This document shows, in pieces, positions 41,927 through 50,146 of a stretch of DNA of 64,000 nucleotides. A program made the translations under genes and the position numbers. The stretch is from positions 1 through 64,000 of the forward strand of contig JBBQTI010000016.1 of assembly GCA_038213435.1 (NCBI GenBank), given 5' to 3'. The stretch comes from PALSA-610 sp038213435 (GTDB lineage Bacteria > Actinomycetota > Acidimicrobiia > IMCC26256 > PALSA-610). The notes under the pieces are model-generated. The model was given only the letters and a program-made list of their open reading frames with translations, did not search any database and was not told the DNA's origin. Numbering within the stretch: the stretch's first letter is position 1; each line of letters begins with the position of its first letter.

Positions 41927-42409
41927 GTGGCACTCACCGAGCTCAAGGGACGACCGCTCGGCACCCAGAAGGTGATCATCGAGCGCGGGCCGATCCGCGT
42001 CTTTGCGCAGGCGTTGATGGACGACGATCCGGTGTACACCGCCGAAAACGCGCCCGTGCCGCCGACGTTCCCGTTCGTGATGCCCTACTGGGGTTCGATG
42101 GGCGTCGGGGGTGCCGCGGGCCTGCCGATCGAGAACCTGCGCGGGAAGGGCCGTGCGATCCTGCACGGCGAGCAGGAATTCATCTACCACGGTGGCGACT
42201 GGCCGCACGCGGGCGACGTGCTGGTCGGCGAAGGCGTCATCTCCGACGTGTACGAGAAGGCCAGGAGCGACGGCGGGAAGCTCGAGTTCTACGTGACCGA
42301 GACGACGTGGTCGCACGAGCGCACGTCGAAGCCGGTCGTCACCACGAAGTTCACGCTTGCGATCAACTGCAAGCCGGGAGCGGCCGAGCCCAAGCCGCTC
42401 GCCTCGTGA
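41927..42409 (+). CDS. FAS1-type MaoC N-terminal (hydratase half) protein
   Basis: A 160-residue hot-dog protein related to 26641-27120: GPIRVFAQALMDDDPVYT, PPTFPFVMPYWGSMG, ILHGEQEFIYHGGDWPHAGD and ISDVYEKARSDGGKLEFYV. This arrangement is that of FAS1_DH_region proteins, the N-terminal half of heteromeric MaoC enoyl-CoA hydratases; the catalytic half is not encoded next to it. The stop overlaps the GTG of the SnoaL-like gene (GTGA at 42406-42409), so the two are co-translated. GTG 41927 follows GGAGGCGATG. Confidence 0.82.
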   Translation: MALTELKGRPLGTQKVIIERGPIRVFAQALMDDDPVYTAENAPVPPTFPFVMPYWGSMGVGGAAGLPIENLRGKGRAILHGEQEFIYHGGDWPHAGDVLVGEGVISDVYEKARSDGGKLEFYVTETTWSHERTSKPVVTTKFTLAINCKPGAAEPKPLAS

Positions 42410-42858
42410 CGCCGCAGGAACTCTCCGATCGCGCCGAGATTCATGACGTCATCGTCCGCTACGGCTGGGCGATCGACACGAAGGACTGGGCGCTCCTCGA
42501 CACGTGCTTCACGGACGACGCCCATGTCGACTATTCGTCGAACCCGGGCGGCAAGGTCGGACCGTACCGCCAGGTGCGGGGCTGGCTCGAGAAGGTGATG
42601 TCGGCCTTCCCCGTGACGCAACATCTGATGGCCAACATCGACGTTCGGCTCGACGGCGATCGCGCGACCTGCCGCACGATGGTGACGAATCCGCAGGGCG
42701 CGGCGACGCGTGAAGGCGGGCTGCACTTCTTCTTCGTGGGCGGCCGCTACGACGACGACCTCGTACGCACCGACGCCGGTTGGAAGATCGCGACGCGGCT
42801 CGAGACGACGCTTTGGTTCGAGGGCTCGCTGCCCGACGAGTTGCTGATCGAACGCTGA
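42406..42858 (+). CDS. SnoaL-like (NTF2-fold) protein
   Basis: A 150-residue SnoaL_4-type protein: ELSDRAEIHDVIVRYGWAID, then KDWALLDTCFTDDAHVDYSS, then QHLMANIDVRLDGDRATCRT and GGRYDDDLVRTDAGWKI. The cone-shaped NTF2 fold serves as isomerase, dehydratase or cyclase in many pathways, including Delta5-3-ketosteroid isomerase-like proteins; the Tyr and Asp residues in the motif regions fit but do not prove catalysis. GTG 42406 overlaps the hydratase-half gene. It is convergent, 27 nt away, with the amidohydrolase gene. Confidence 0.85.
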   Translation: MTPQELSDRAEIHDVIVRYGWAIDTKDWALLDTCFTDDAHVDYSSNPGGKVGPYRQVRGWLEKVMSAFPVTQHLMANIDVRLDGDRATCRTMVTNPQGAATREGGLHFFFVGGRYDDDLVRTDAGWKIATRLETTLWFEGSLPDELLIER

Positions 42859-42885
42859 AGGCGGCGCGGGCGGAGCCCGCGTCGG

Positions 42886-44031
42886 TCACGCGCCTTCCAG
42901 CAACATCGACACGTTTTCGCAGAACAACCCGGGCGCGTCCTCGGGACCGACCGGGACCGCCGCGTCTGCGTAGTCAGTCAGCGGCGTCGCAGTCCCTTCC
43001 GAGTGGGGGTAGTCCGAGCAGCACATGTAGAGATCTCCGGTCTGGCGGATGAGCCGCGCGGGCATCTCGTACGAAAACGACGAGACGCGCACCTGGCGGC
43101 GGAAGTACTCGCTCGGCCGCATCGGCAGTGGGGCGAGCGGGCGACCATTCAGCCGCGCGGTGAACTCGGAGCCGCCGTCGAGCATCATCAGGAACATCGG
43201 CACCCACACCGCGCTCAGCTCCACGATCCCGATGCGAAGATCGGGGTGCCGCTCGAGCGCACCGTTCAAGATGAGGTCGGTGCATGCGAGCGCGGCGGCG
43301 GTCCAGAGGAACACCGAGTCGAGGGTCGACACGAACGCGTCGGCGGGATCGGTGTACCACGCATCGGCGAAGGGCCGTCGCTGTTCGGCCACGTGGAACA
43401 CCGGACGCACACCGTGCTCGACGAAGGCGCGCCAAACTCGGTCGTGATCGGCGTGCGAGAGCGGCCGCCCGTCGACCAGTGCGGGCGCCACCATCGCGAG
43501 CTGCACGCCGTCGCGTTCAAGCCGCGCGAGCTCGGCGAGAATCCACCGCTCGTCGCGCAGCGTGACGTGCGCGACCGGGTGCACCTTGCCCCTTCCGTCG
43601 ACCGCGACGGACGCGCACCAACGATTCCACGCCGTCATGTTCGCAGTGAGCGCGCCGAGGTCGGCGTCGAGCGTGCGCTCCCACAGCAACCCGAAGTTGG
43701 GAAACACGACGGCCCCGTCGACACCCATCGCCGCGAGCCGCTCGGCGCGTGCGGCCGCGTCCCAGTAGTCGCGCGGCAGCTCCTCGTCGTAGCGCGTCTC
43801 CGGAGGGAGCCCGGCGCGTATGCGCTCGTGCAGGGTCCCGAGCGCGGACGTCTGGCCCGGTCGTTGCACGTCGGCCGGTTGCAGCCTCCGGCCGCGCCAG
43901 GTCAACCACGGGTACCCGAGCTCGTCGTCGTCGATGCGCAGCGCGTCTTCACGCCGACCGGGATCGATGTGATCTCGCCACATCGCGCGGGGCTCGTAGA
44001 GGTGTTGGTCGGAGTCGACGACGGGCGCCAT
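42886..44031 (-). CDS. Amidohydrolase-superfamily protein (amidohydrolase 2 type)
   Basis: A 381-residue TIM-barrel protein of the amidohydrolase_2 group. VVDSDQHLYEPRAMW is the N-terminal metal-binding strand, where DxH-x-x-E-P replaces the classical HxH. FPNFGLLWERTL and VEHGVRPVFHVAEQ supply middle strands, and CCSDYPHSEG near the end supplies the catalytic Asp. Members hydrolyse or decarboxylate cyclic substrates; several in actinobacteria are annotated in ring-cleavage or steroid regions. A second member lies at 54121. Gene start is ATG 44031. Confidence 0.82.
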   Translation of the reverse strand: MAPVVDSDQHLYEPRAMWRDHIDPGRREDALRIDDDELGYPWLTWRGRRLQPADVQRPGQTSALGTLHERIRAGLPPETRYDEELPRDYWDAAARAERLAAMGVDGAVVFPNFGLLWERTLDADLGALTANMTAWNRWCASVAVDGRGKVHPVAHVTLRDERWILAELARLERDGVQLAMVAPALVDGRPLSHADHDRVWRAFVEHGVRPVFHVAEQRRPFADAWYTDPADAFVSTLDSVFLWTAAALACTDLILNGALERHPDLRIGIVELSAVWVPMFLMMLDGGSEFTARLNGRPLAPLPMRPSEYFRRQVRVSSFSYEMPARLIRQTGDLYMCCSDYPHSEGTATPLTDYADAAVPVGPEDAPGLFCENVSMLLEGA

Positions 44032-44060
44032 ATCGGCATTGTTCCCCTAACCTGACGTCG

Positions 44061-44846
44061 ATGTCACCCCGGCCCGATTTCGACCTCGAAGCCGACGCGT
44101 ACCGCCGGCGCATCCGCATCGTCACCCTCGAGCCCGGGTGCGTCGAATCCGACCTCGAGGACGACTTCCACCACTTCGTGATCACGCTGCGTCACGACGG
44201 CGAGCGGGTCGAGTCGGTCGACGCGCAATCGCGGCGCTGGCCGTGGGCGACCTGTCCGGACGCCACCCTGCCCCTGATGAAGCTCGCGATGATGCCGCTC
44301 GCCCGGCGATTCACCGCGGCCGGACGCTGGACCGATCCGAAGCAGAACTGCACACACCAGTTCGACGCCGCTTGCTACGCGATCACGCACGCCGCGTGGC
44401 AGCGGACGCAACGCGTGTACGAGGTCGAGGTCCCGCGGCGCGATCCCGACACGGGCGCGTCGCGCTGCCGGCTGTGGGTCGACGGCTCGCTCTCACTGGA
44501 GTGGGAGATCTGTTGGGGCGGCATCGTCGGCGCGGTCGCGCCGTTCGACGCCGCACCTTGGAAGGGCGGCTTCATGCGCTGGGCCGATGAGGCCCTTCCC
44601 GAAGACGACGCCGAACGCGCCATCACGTTGCGGCGCGCGTGCGACATCGGCATGGGGCGCGCAATCGACCTCGACGCCATCGCGGTCGCGAGCGATCTCC
44701 CGCCGATGATGGCGGGCGTCTGTCATACCATGCAGCCGGGAGTCGTCGAGGTCGCGTTCCGGCACGCGGGTTCGATCCGTGACTTCGCACGCACGCCGGA
44801 GCTCATCGGCGGAAACGACGTCACGGGAAACGACGTCACGTCGTGA
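44061..44846 (+). CDS. DUF2889 protein
   Basis: A 261-residue protein of the DUF2889 type: YRRRIRIVTLEPGCVESDLE, HHFVITLRHDGERVESVDAQ, WATCPDATLPLMKLAMMPL and KQNCTHQFDAACYAITHA. DUF2889 proteins are enriched next to acyl-CoA dehydrogenase and steroid-type catabolic genes in actinobacteria and proteobacteria, but have no established reaction. ATG 44061 starts 29 nt from the divergent amidohydrolase ATG, so the two promoters lie back to back. The final codons (GGNDVTGNDVTS) are made of a 15-bp repeat and overlap the convergent gene by 11 nt. Confidence 0.8.
   Translation: MSPRPDFDLEADAYRRRIRIVTLEPGCVESDLEDDFHHFVITLRHDGERVESVDAQSRRWPWATCPDATLPLMKLAMMPLARRFTAAGRWTDPKQNCTHQFDAACYAITHAAWQRTQRVYEVEVPRRDPDTGASRCRLWVDGSLSLEWEICWGGIVGAVAPFDAAPWKGGFMRWADEALPEDDAERAITLRRACDIGMGRAIDLDAIAVASDLPPMMAGVCHTMQPGVVEVAFRHAGSIRDFARTPELIGGNDVTGNDVTS
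44811..44844. repeat. 15-bp direct repeat and palindrome at convergent gene ends
   Basis: A 15-base unit (44811-44825) is repeated exactly at 44826-44840 and encodes GNDVT twice. Its second copy runs into a palindrome with 7-bp perfect arms (ACGACGT-C-ACGTCGT, 44830-44844) across the stop of the DUF2889 gene and the end of the convergent gene. It might work as a bidirectional terminator hairpin, but no T-run follows. Confidence 0.4.
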
Positions 44847-46134
44847 ACGCGGCGATACCGACGATCGGTGCCGAGAGCGCCCGGTCGGCGAGACTGCCGA
44901 GGAACGCCCGGTTCGAGAAGTCGAACACACCGCCGTCGGACGCGACCATCAGGTAGCCGTTGCCGTACGCGACGAGACCGTCGACCGGCCGGTTCAGCGT
45001 CACACTGCCCATCGAGCCACGGAACGGCGCCGAGAACGCGAAGACCCCGCCGTCCGACGCGACCAGCCAGTAGCCGGCATTGTCGAGCGTGGACCCGATC
45101 CCGACGACCGGCTGGTTCAGGTGGCGTCCACCCATCGATCCGCGGAACCTCGCATCGCCGAACGCGAAGACGCCGCCGTCGCTGCCCACCATGTAATAGC
45201 CGAGTCCGGTCGGCGTCGCGGCCGAAGCCACGATCGGACCGTTCAGGTGCACCGACCCGAGATCGCCGTAGGTGCGCGCGTCGCCGTACGCGAAGACCCG
45301 CCCTCGGTTCGAGAACAGCCAGTACCCGGCGCCGGTGGGCGTTGCCGAGATCGTGGTTATCGCCTCGAGACCCTCCAGGAGCGGCGCGCTACCGAACCTC
45401 TGTGCCGTCCCACTCGTGAAGACGTGGCCCTGGGGGTCGACGATCCAGTAGCCGCTCCCGTCGCGCTCGGGCGTGATCGCCACTGCAACCGATGTCGCGC
45501 GGGCTGCCGCGAATGCCGAGCCGAAGTTGTAGACGTTCGCGTCGAGGCCGAGCATCCAGTAACCGACCTCGCCGAGGGTGAGCACGGGGGCGAACGAGAG
45601 ATCGGGAGCGACGTCGTTCTGCGGCGTGCCGGTGACGTAATCCATGATCACGGACCACCGGAATTGCCTGACGCCCGGGATGCAACCGGCCGGGAACCTC
45701 GCGAGGTAGTCGTGCGTCGCGGTGTAACTGGCGACGCCGCTGCAGAACACGAATTCGTCGGAATAGCGCTCCACCGCGTGCAGGTTGCCTGCACTGTCGG
45801 CGTCGACAACTGCGAAATCGTCGGGTGTGCCATCGAGATTGGTGTCGAGGAACCACTCGACATGGGTGGGTCGGGTCTTCCAGTTCACGTCGATTCTCGG
45901 GTCGACCGGTGCCTTGACGTGCACCGAGAAGGCGTAACCCGCGGCGTCCGTGCCCGCGCCGGCCGTCACGATGTCGCCGCGCGCATCTGCGACGTCGCCG
46001 ACGGCATCGTGGACGAACTCGGTCGGCACCGTGCCCGACTGGAATCCCAACGCGGGCGGTGCGCGTGTTGTGAGACCTGCGGCCGCCGCCGCGACCGCCG
46101 CCACGATCACGACGAGCGACCGACGTTTCCTCAC
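44836..46134 (-). CDS. Secreted repeat protein (GYWLVASDGGVFAF repeats)
   Basis: A 432-residue exported protein. The N-terminus is KRRSLVVIVAAVAAAAAGL, a signal peptide or anchor. About 160 residues of non-repetitive beta-rich sequence follow (EFVHDAVGDVADARGDIVTA, HVEWFLDTNLDGTPDDFAVV). Six or seven repeats of about 37 residues then follow, of the form GYWLVASDGGVFAFSAPFRG with SMGS-x-x-LN-x-P-V-x-G after it. These repeats are highly typical of Acidimicrobiia and probably form a beta-propeller-like or solenoid surface domain. Start GTG 46134 overlaps the TGA of the LLM oxidoreductase gene (46131-46133). Why a surface protein is coupled to an oxidoreductase gene is unclear. Confidence 0.8.
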   Translation of the reverse strand: MRKRRSLVVIVAAVAAAAAGLTTRAPPALGFQSGTVPTEFVHDAVGDVADARGDIVTAGAGTDAAGYAFSVHVKAPVDPRIDVNWKTRPTHVEWFLDTNLDGTPDDFAVVDADSAGNLHAVERYSDEFVFCSGVASYTATHDYLARFPAGCIPGVRQFRWSVIMDYVTGTPQNDVAPDLSFAPVLTLGEVGYWMLGLDANVYNFGSAFAAARATSVAVAITPERDGSGYWIVDPQGHVFTSGTAQRFGSAPLLEGLEAITTISATPTGAGYWLFSNRGRVFAYGDARTYGDLGSVHLNGPIVASAATPTGLGYYMVGSDGGVFAFGDARFRGSMGGRHLNQPVVGIGSTLDNAGYWLVASDGGVFAFSAPFRGSMGSVTLNRPVDGLVAYGNGYLMVASDGGVFDFSNRAFLGSLADRALSAPIVGIAAFTT

Positions 46135-46976
46135 GAGGGCCGCAGCACCGCGTCGGCGAAGCGCTGCATGGCCTCGACCACTTCGGGTGAACGGCGCCAC
46201 GGCGACACGATCATCCGCGTCACCCCGACGTCTTCCCAACGGCGAACGTCGTCGACCGATGCAACCGGACCTCCGACAACCACTTGGAACGGCTCAGTCT
46301 CGCGCCCGTAGTCGACGAGCAGGGCGCGGAGTGCCCCGACCCGGGAGGCGGCCGACTCCAGCGTGTGACCCATCCCGATCCAGCCATCGCCGAGCCGCGC
46401 CGCGCGCCGCAGCGCGGCCTTCGACTCGCCACCCACGAGGATGGGGGGCCAGGGCCTCTGAGGCGGTTTCGGTTCGAACACGACCTCGTCGAACGAGAAG
46501 AACTCTCCGTGATGCGAGATCGTCTGCTCGGTGAAGAGACGCTTGCAGACGGCGACCGCCTCGTCGACCCGTCGGCCGCGCGTCGCGAAGTCGAGTTGCG
46601 CGGCGTCCCACTCCTCCTCGAGCCACGACGCTCCGATCCCGAACTCGAATCGGCCGTTGGAGAGGAGATCGACGGTCTGCGCACCGCGCGCCGAGGTGAA
46701 CGGGTGCCGTAGCCCGATGTTGAACACGTGAGTGCCGAGCCGTACGCGTTCCGTGCGGGCCGCGAGAAAGCCGAGATATGCGAACGGGTCGAAGATCGGC
46801 GCGTCGGGAGGTACGGGCGGTAGGGACTCCCCCGGATGCGGCGAGCGCGACATCGTCCGCGTGAAGACCAGATGCTCCGGGAGCCACACCGACTCGTAAC
46901 CGAGCTCCTCGGCCGCGAGCGTCGCGTCGACATGGAAATGGGGATTGAGCGCGCCGAGCGCCACGCCGAATTTCAC
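46131..46976 (-). CDS. LLM-class flavin/F420-dependent oxidoreductase
   Basis: A 281-residue luciferase-like monooxygenase-family protein. FGVALGALNPHFHVDATLAA, YESVWLPEHLVFTRTMSRSP, RVRLGTHVFNIGLRHPF and RFEFGIGASWLEEEWDAAQL are the family core, and PPILVGGESKAALRRAARLG is the C-terminal signature. Acidimicrobiia and mycobacteria have many F420-dependent members; the cofactor cannot be told from FMN by sequence reading alone. GTG 46976 overlaps the upstream SDR stop as GTGA. It probably reduces or oxidises an intermediate of the local pathway. Confidence 0.88.
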   Translation of the reverse strand: MKFGVALGALNPHFHVDATLAAEELGYESVWLPEHLVFTRTMSRSPHPGESLPPVPPDAPIFDPFAYLGFLAARTERVRLGTHVFNIGLRHPFTSARGAQTVDLLSNGRFEFGIGASWLEEEWDAAQLDFATRGRRVDEAVAVCKRLFTEQTISHHGEFFSFDEVVFEPKPPQRPWPPILVGGESKAALRRAARLGDGWIGMGHTLESAASRVGALRALLVDYGRETEPFQVVVGGPVASVDDVRRWEDVGVTRMIVSPWRRSPEVVEAMQRFADAVLRPS

Positions 46977-47764
46977 GAGGCGGCCTCTTCGCCCGCGGTG
47001 ACCCAGCTGCCGTCGAGCGCTCTCCCCCAGCCGCCGGCGGCGAGATTTCCGCCGTCGACGTGGATCGTGGTGCCGGTGACGAAACGCCCGAGATCGGACG
47101 CCAGGAAGATCACGGCCCCGGCAACGTCGTCGGCGTGGCCCGCGACCGGCAGGGGCGTCTTCACGCCGACGTCGCCGCCGATCCCGGGTGTCGGGATGAC
47201 GTCGGGTGCGATGCAGTTCACGCGTATACGGCGATCGCCGAGCTCGAGTGCGAGCGACTTCGTAAGGCTGACGAGCGCGGCCTTCATCGCGCTGTAGATC
47301 GCGAACCCCGGCGCCGCGCGGTGCGCCTCGATCGACGTGATGTTGATCATCGAGGCCCGGCCGTCGGCCGGCATGAGCGGAACCGCGGCCCGGACGAAGT
47401 GGGTGACACTCGTGAAGTTCTCGCGGACGAGGGAATCCTGGCCCTTGTCGTTGACGTCGAGGAACGCGGCCCGGAACCCGCCGCCTGCGTTGTTGACGAG
47501 CACGTCGAGGCGCGGGAGCGCACCCACCCAATCGCGAACGGCGTCGGCGTCGCGGACGTCGAGTACCGCGGTTACCGCGCGGCGGCCCGCGGCCTCCACG
47601 TCGGCTGCGGTGCGCGCCAGGCCGTCGGCGTCGCGATCGCAGACGGCGAGGTCGGCGCCGAAACGCGCGCACGCGCGGGCCACCGCGGCGCCGATGCCCT
47701 GCGCCGCGCCCGTGACGAGGACGAGTCGGTCGGTGAGCAGCGCGGACGCGGGCGTGAGCGGCAT
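46973..47764 (-). CDS. SDR-family oxidoreductase
   Basis: A 263-residue classical SDR with TGAAQGIG at residues 18-25, NNAG at 91-94, Ser144, Tyr157 and Lys161 (YSAMK). A C-terminal GFVTGTTIHVDGG-type segment (LGRFVTGTTIHVDGGN) is normal. The Asp after strand 2 (VCDRDADG) favours NAD. It is the first gene of a three-gene minus-strand operon with an LLM oxidoreductase and the repeat protein, joined by GTGA overlaps. ATG 47764 is divergent from the SDR at 47801 by 36 nt. Confidence 0.9.
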   Translation of the reverse strand: MPLTPASALLTDRLVLVTGAAQGIGAAVARACARFGADLAVCDRDADGLARTAADVEAAGRRAVTAVLDVRDADAVRDWVGALPRLDVLVNNAGGGFRAAFLDVNDKGQDSLVRENFTSVTHFVRAAVPLMPADGRASMINITSIEAHRAAPGFAIYSAMKAALVSLTKSLALELGDRRIRVNCIAPDVIPTPGIGGDVGVKTPLPVAGHADDVAGAVIFLASDLGRFVTGTTIHVDGGNLAAGGWGRALDGSWVTAGEEAAS

Positions 47765-47800
47765 GGCCGGTCGAGGCTAGCGGCGACTACCGTCGCCCGC

Positions 47801-48589
47801 ATGAGCTACGACCTGACCGGGAAGCACGTATTGGTGACGGGCGCGTCGGCGGGCATCGGCGCCGCGCTCGCGGTCGGTTTCGCGAAGCGGGGCGCGACCG
47901 TCGGGATCTGCGCGCGGCGAACCGAGCAGCTGAACGAGGTACTCGAGCGATGCCGCGTTCACGCGCCGCAGTCGCGCGCGTGGACGGTCGATCTCGCGGA
48001 GCTCGACGGTCTGGCCGCGTTCGCGCGCCGCGCGTCCGACGAGCTGGGCGGGATCGACGTGCTGGTGAACAATGCGGGCATCCCGAAGCGCAAGCGGGTC
48101 CTCGACCTCACCCCCGCGATCGTCGAATCGACGATGCGCATCAATTACTTCTCGCCCGTACGGCTCACGTTCGCGCTGCTCGACGAGATCATCGCCCGCG
48201 GCGGACGGCTGATGTACGTCTCTTCCGTCGCCGCTCGCCTCTCGCCCCCCGGCGAGGCCGCCTACGCGGCGACCAAAGCGGCCATCTCGGCGTGGGCCGA
48301 GTGCCTCCAGGTCGACCTGCGCGACACGCCCGTCAAGGTCCACGTGCTCTACCCCGGCGTGATCGACACCGAGCTGTTCCACTTGCCCGACAACGATCCC
48401 CTGGGCACGACCGGCGTCGAGATGCTGCCCGTCGACGCGATCGTCGATCCGGTGCTGACGATGATCGAACAGGACCACCTGGAGGTCTCGGTGCCCGACT
48501 GGTTCAACGGCGTGTACGCGCACAAGTCGGCCGATGTCGCGACCTTCCTCGAGGGAACGATCGCGTTCGCGCGTTCGCAGCAGTCGTAG
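47801..48589 (+). CDS. SDR-family oxidoreductase
   Basis: A 262-residue SDR: TGASAGIG at residues 13-20, NNAG at 90-93, Ser141/142, Tyr155 and Lys159 (YAATK). The arginine pair after strand 2 (ICARRTEQL) indicates NADPH preference, unlike the neighbouring SDR. The C-terminus (EVSVPDWFNGVYAHKSADV) is similar to long-chain ketoreductase-like SDRs that act near membranes. It stands alone, divergent from the operon at 47764 and convergent with the aldehyde dehydrogenase gene. Confidence 0.9.
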   Translation: MSYDLTGKHVLVTGASAGIGAALAVGFAKRGATVGICARRTEQLNEVLERCRVHAPQSRAWTVDLAELDGLAAFARRASDELGGIDVLVNNAGIPKRKRVLDLTPAIVESTMRINYFSPVRLTFALLDEIIARGGRLMYVSSVAARLSPPGEAAYAATKAAISAWAECLQVDLRDTPVKVHVLYPGVIDTELFHLPDNDPLGTTGVEMLPVDAIVDPVLTMIEQDHLEVSVPDWFNGVYAHKSADVATFLEGTIAFARSQQS

Positions 48590-48618
48590 TTTTCGCGGCG
48601 ACCCGGCTTCGGGCGGGA

Positions 48619-50088
48619 TCAGGTCGCGGGAAGGCCGACGGTCTTCGTCTCGAGGTACTCCTCGAATCCCGCGACGCCGTGCTCGCGGCCCTGACCGCTC
48701 TCCTTGTAGCCACCGAACGGCGAGTCGGGTCCGAACCACTGACCACCGTTGACGGCGACCGTTCCGGTTCGGATGCGCCGTGCGACCGAGACGGCCCGCT
48801 CGAGCGACCCACCGTTCACCGCACCCGACAAGCCGTAGCGCGAGTTGTTCGCGATGCGCACCGCGTCGTCGTCGTCGTCGTCGTACGGGATCACCGCCAG
48901 CACCGGACCGAAGATCTCCTGCTGGGCGATCGTCGAGTCGGGGTCGACGTCGACGAAGAGCGTCGGCTGCACGTAGTAGCCCTTGTCGAACTGCGTCGCG
49001 GCGCCGCCGCCGACGACACACTTCGCGCCTTCCTGCTTGCCCTTCTCGATCAGGCCCAGAACCCGATCGCGCTGGCGGGCGTTGATCAGGGGACCGGCCA
49101 TGTTGTTGAAGTCGGTCGGGTCGCCGTAAGGGAAGCTCTCGAACGCGGCCTTCACCATCTCGACACCTTCGTCGTACCGCGAGCGCGGGAGGAGCAGCCG
49201 CGTCGTGATCGCGCAGCCCTGACCGGAGTGCATGCAAACCATGCCCGAGCCCGGCAACACCTCGGCGAAGTCGGCGTCGTCGAGCACGATGTTCGCGGAC
49301 TTGCCACCCAGCTCGAGGAACACTCGCTTCAACGTGTCGGCCGCGCGTGCGGAGATGTGCTTGCCGACCGCGGTCGAACCGGTGAACGAGATCATGTCGA
49401 CGAGCTCTGAGCCGCTCAGAACGTCGCCGACGGCGGCGGGATCGGACGCGGTGACGACGTTGAAAACGCCGGCCGGGATATCCGTCTCCTCGGCCGCGAG
49501 CCGACCGATCCATGTCGCGGCGTAGGGCGTGTCCGGCGCCGGCTTCAACACGACCGTGCAGCCCGCGGCGAGGGCGGGCGTGATCTTCGAGAGGTCGAGC
49601 ATGAAGGGGAAGTTCCACGGTGTGATCGCGCCGATCACGCCGATCGGCTCGCGGATCACGAGCCGGTTCGAGTTCAGCCCGAAGAACTCGTGGTTCCCCA
49701 GCTCGTACTCCCACTCGTAGCGATCGATCAGATCGATGTCCCACTGCATGTCGTCGATGCAGCTGTCCTGCTGGATCGCAAACGTCAAGCCGATCGGGGT
49801 CCCGACCTCGGCGACGATCTGCGGCCGGAGCTCCTCGCGGCGCTTGTCGAGGGCGTCCTTCAATTGCTGGAGACACGTCTTGCGAAACGCGCGATCCGTC
49901 GACCACGTGGTCTCGTCGAACGAACGCCGGGCGGCGGCAACGGCCCGCTCCATGTCGGCCGTCGACGCGTCGGCGACCGGGCCGATGACCGACTCGGTGG
50001 CGGGGTTGACGTTGTCGTAGGTGCGGGCGCCTTGCGCCTCGACCAGCGCACCGTCGATCAACATCCGGGGCTCGAACACAAGTTCCAT
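48619..50088 (-). CDS. NAD(P)-dependent aldehyde dehydrogenase
   Basis: A 489-residue aldehyde dehydrogenase of normal length. PWNFP at residues 157-161 includes the structural Asn159, FLELGGKSANIV has the general base Glu259, and HSGQGCAITTRLL has the nucleophile Cys292. The cofactor segment FTGSTAVGKHI and the C-terminal PFGGYKESGQGREHG are also present. It oxidises an aldehyde to the acid or acyl-CoA. The ATG 50088 has GGAGGG 6-7 nt upstream. A run of Asp (YDDDDDDAV) in the middle is a little unusual. It stands divergent from the Ppx/GppA gene. Confidence 0.92.
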   Translation of the reverse strand: MELVFEPRMLIDGALVEAQGARTYDNVNPATESVIGPVADASTADMERAVAAARRSFDETTWSTDRAFRKTCLQQLKDALDKRREELRPQIVAEVGTPIGLTFAIQQDSCIDDMQWDIDLIDRYEWEYELGNHEFFGLNSNRLVIREPIGVIGAITPWNFPFMLDLSKITPALAAGCTVVLKPAPDTPYAATWIGRLAAEETDIPAGVFNVVTASDPAAVGDVLSGSELVDMISFTGSTAVGKHISARAADTLKRVFLELGGKSANIVLDDADFAEVLPGSGMVCMHSGQGCAITTRLLLPRSRYDEGVEMVKAAFESFPYGDPTDFNNMAGPLINARQRDRVLGLIEKGKQEGAKCVVGGGAATQFDKGYYVQPTLFVDVDPDSTIAQQEIFGPVLAVIPYDDDDDDAVRIANNSRYGLSGAVNGGSLERAVSVARRIRTGTVAVNGGQWFGPDSPFGGYKESGQGREHGVAGFEEYLETKTVGLPAT

Positions 50089-50146
50089 GGTTTTCCCTCC
50101 GCGCGGTGGTCGGCCCAGGGTACGCGGGTGGGTAGCGTCATGTCCG

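Noticed and set aside
48602..48613. Short hairpin CCCG-GCTT-CGGG as terminator between convergent genes
   Set aside because: Only 4-bp arms and no T-run; too weak in GC-rich DNA to support.
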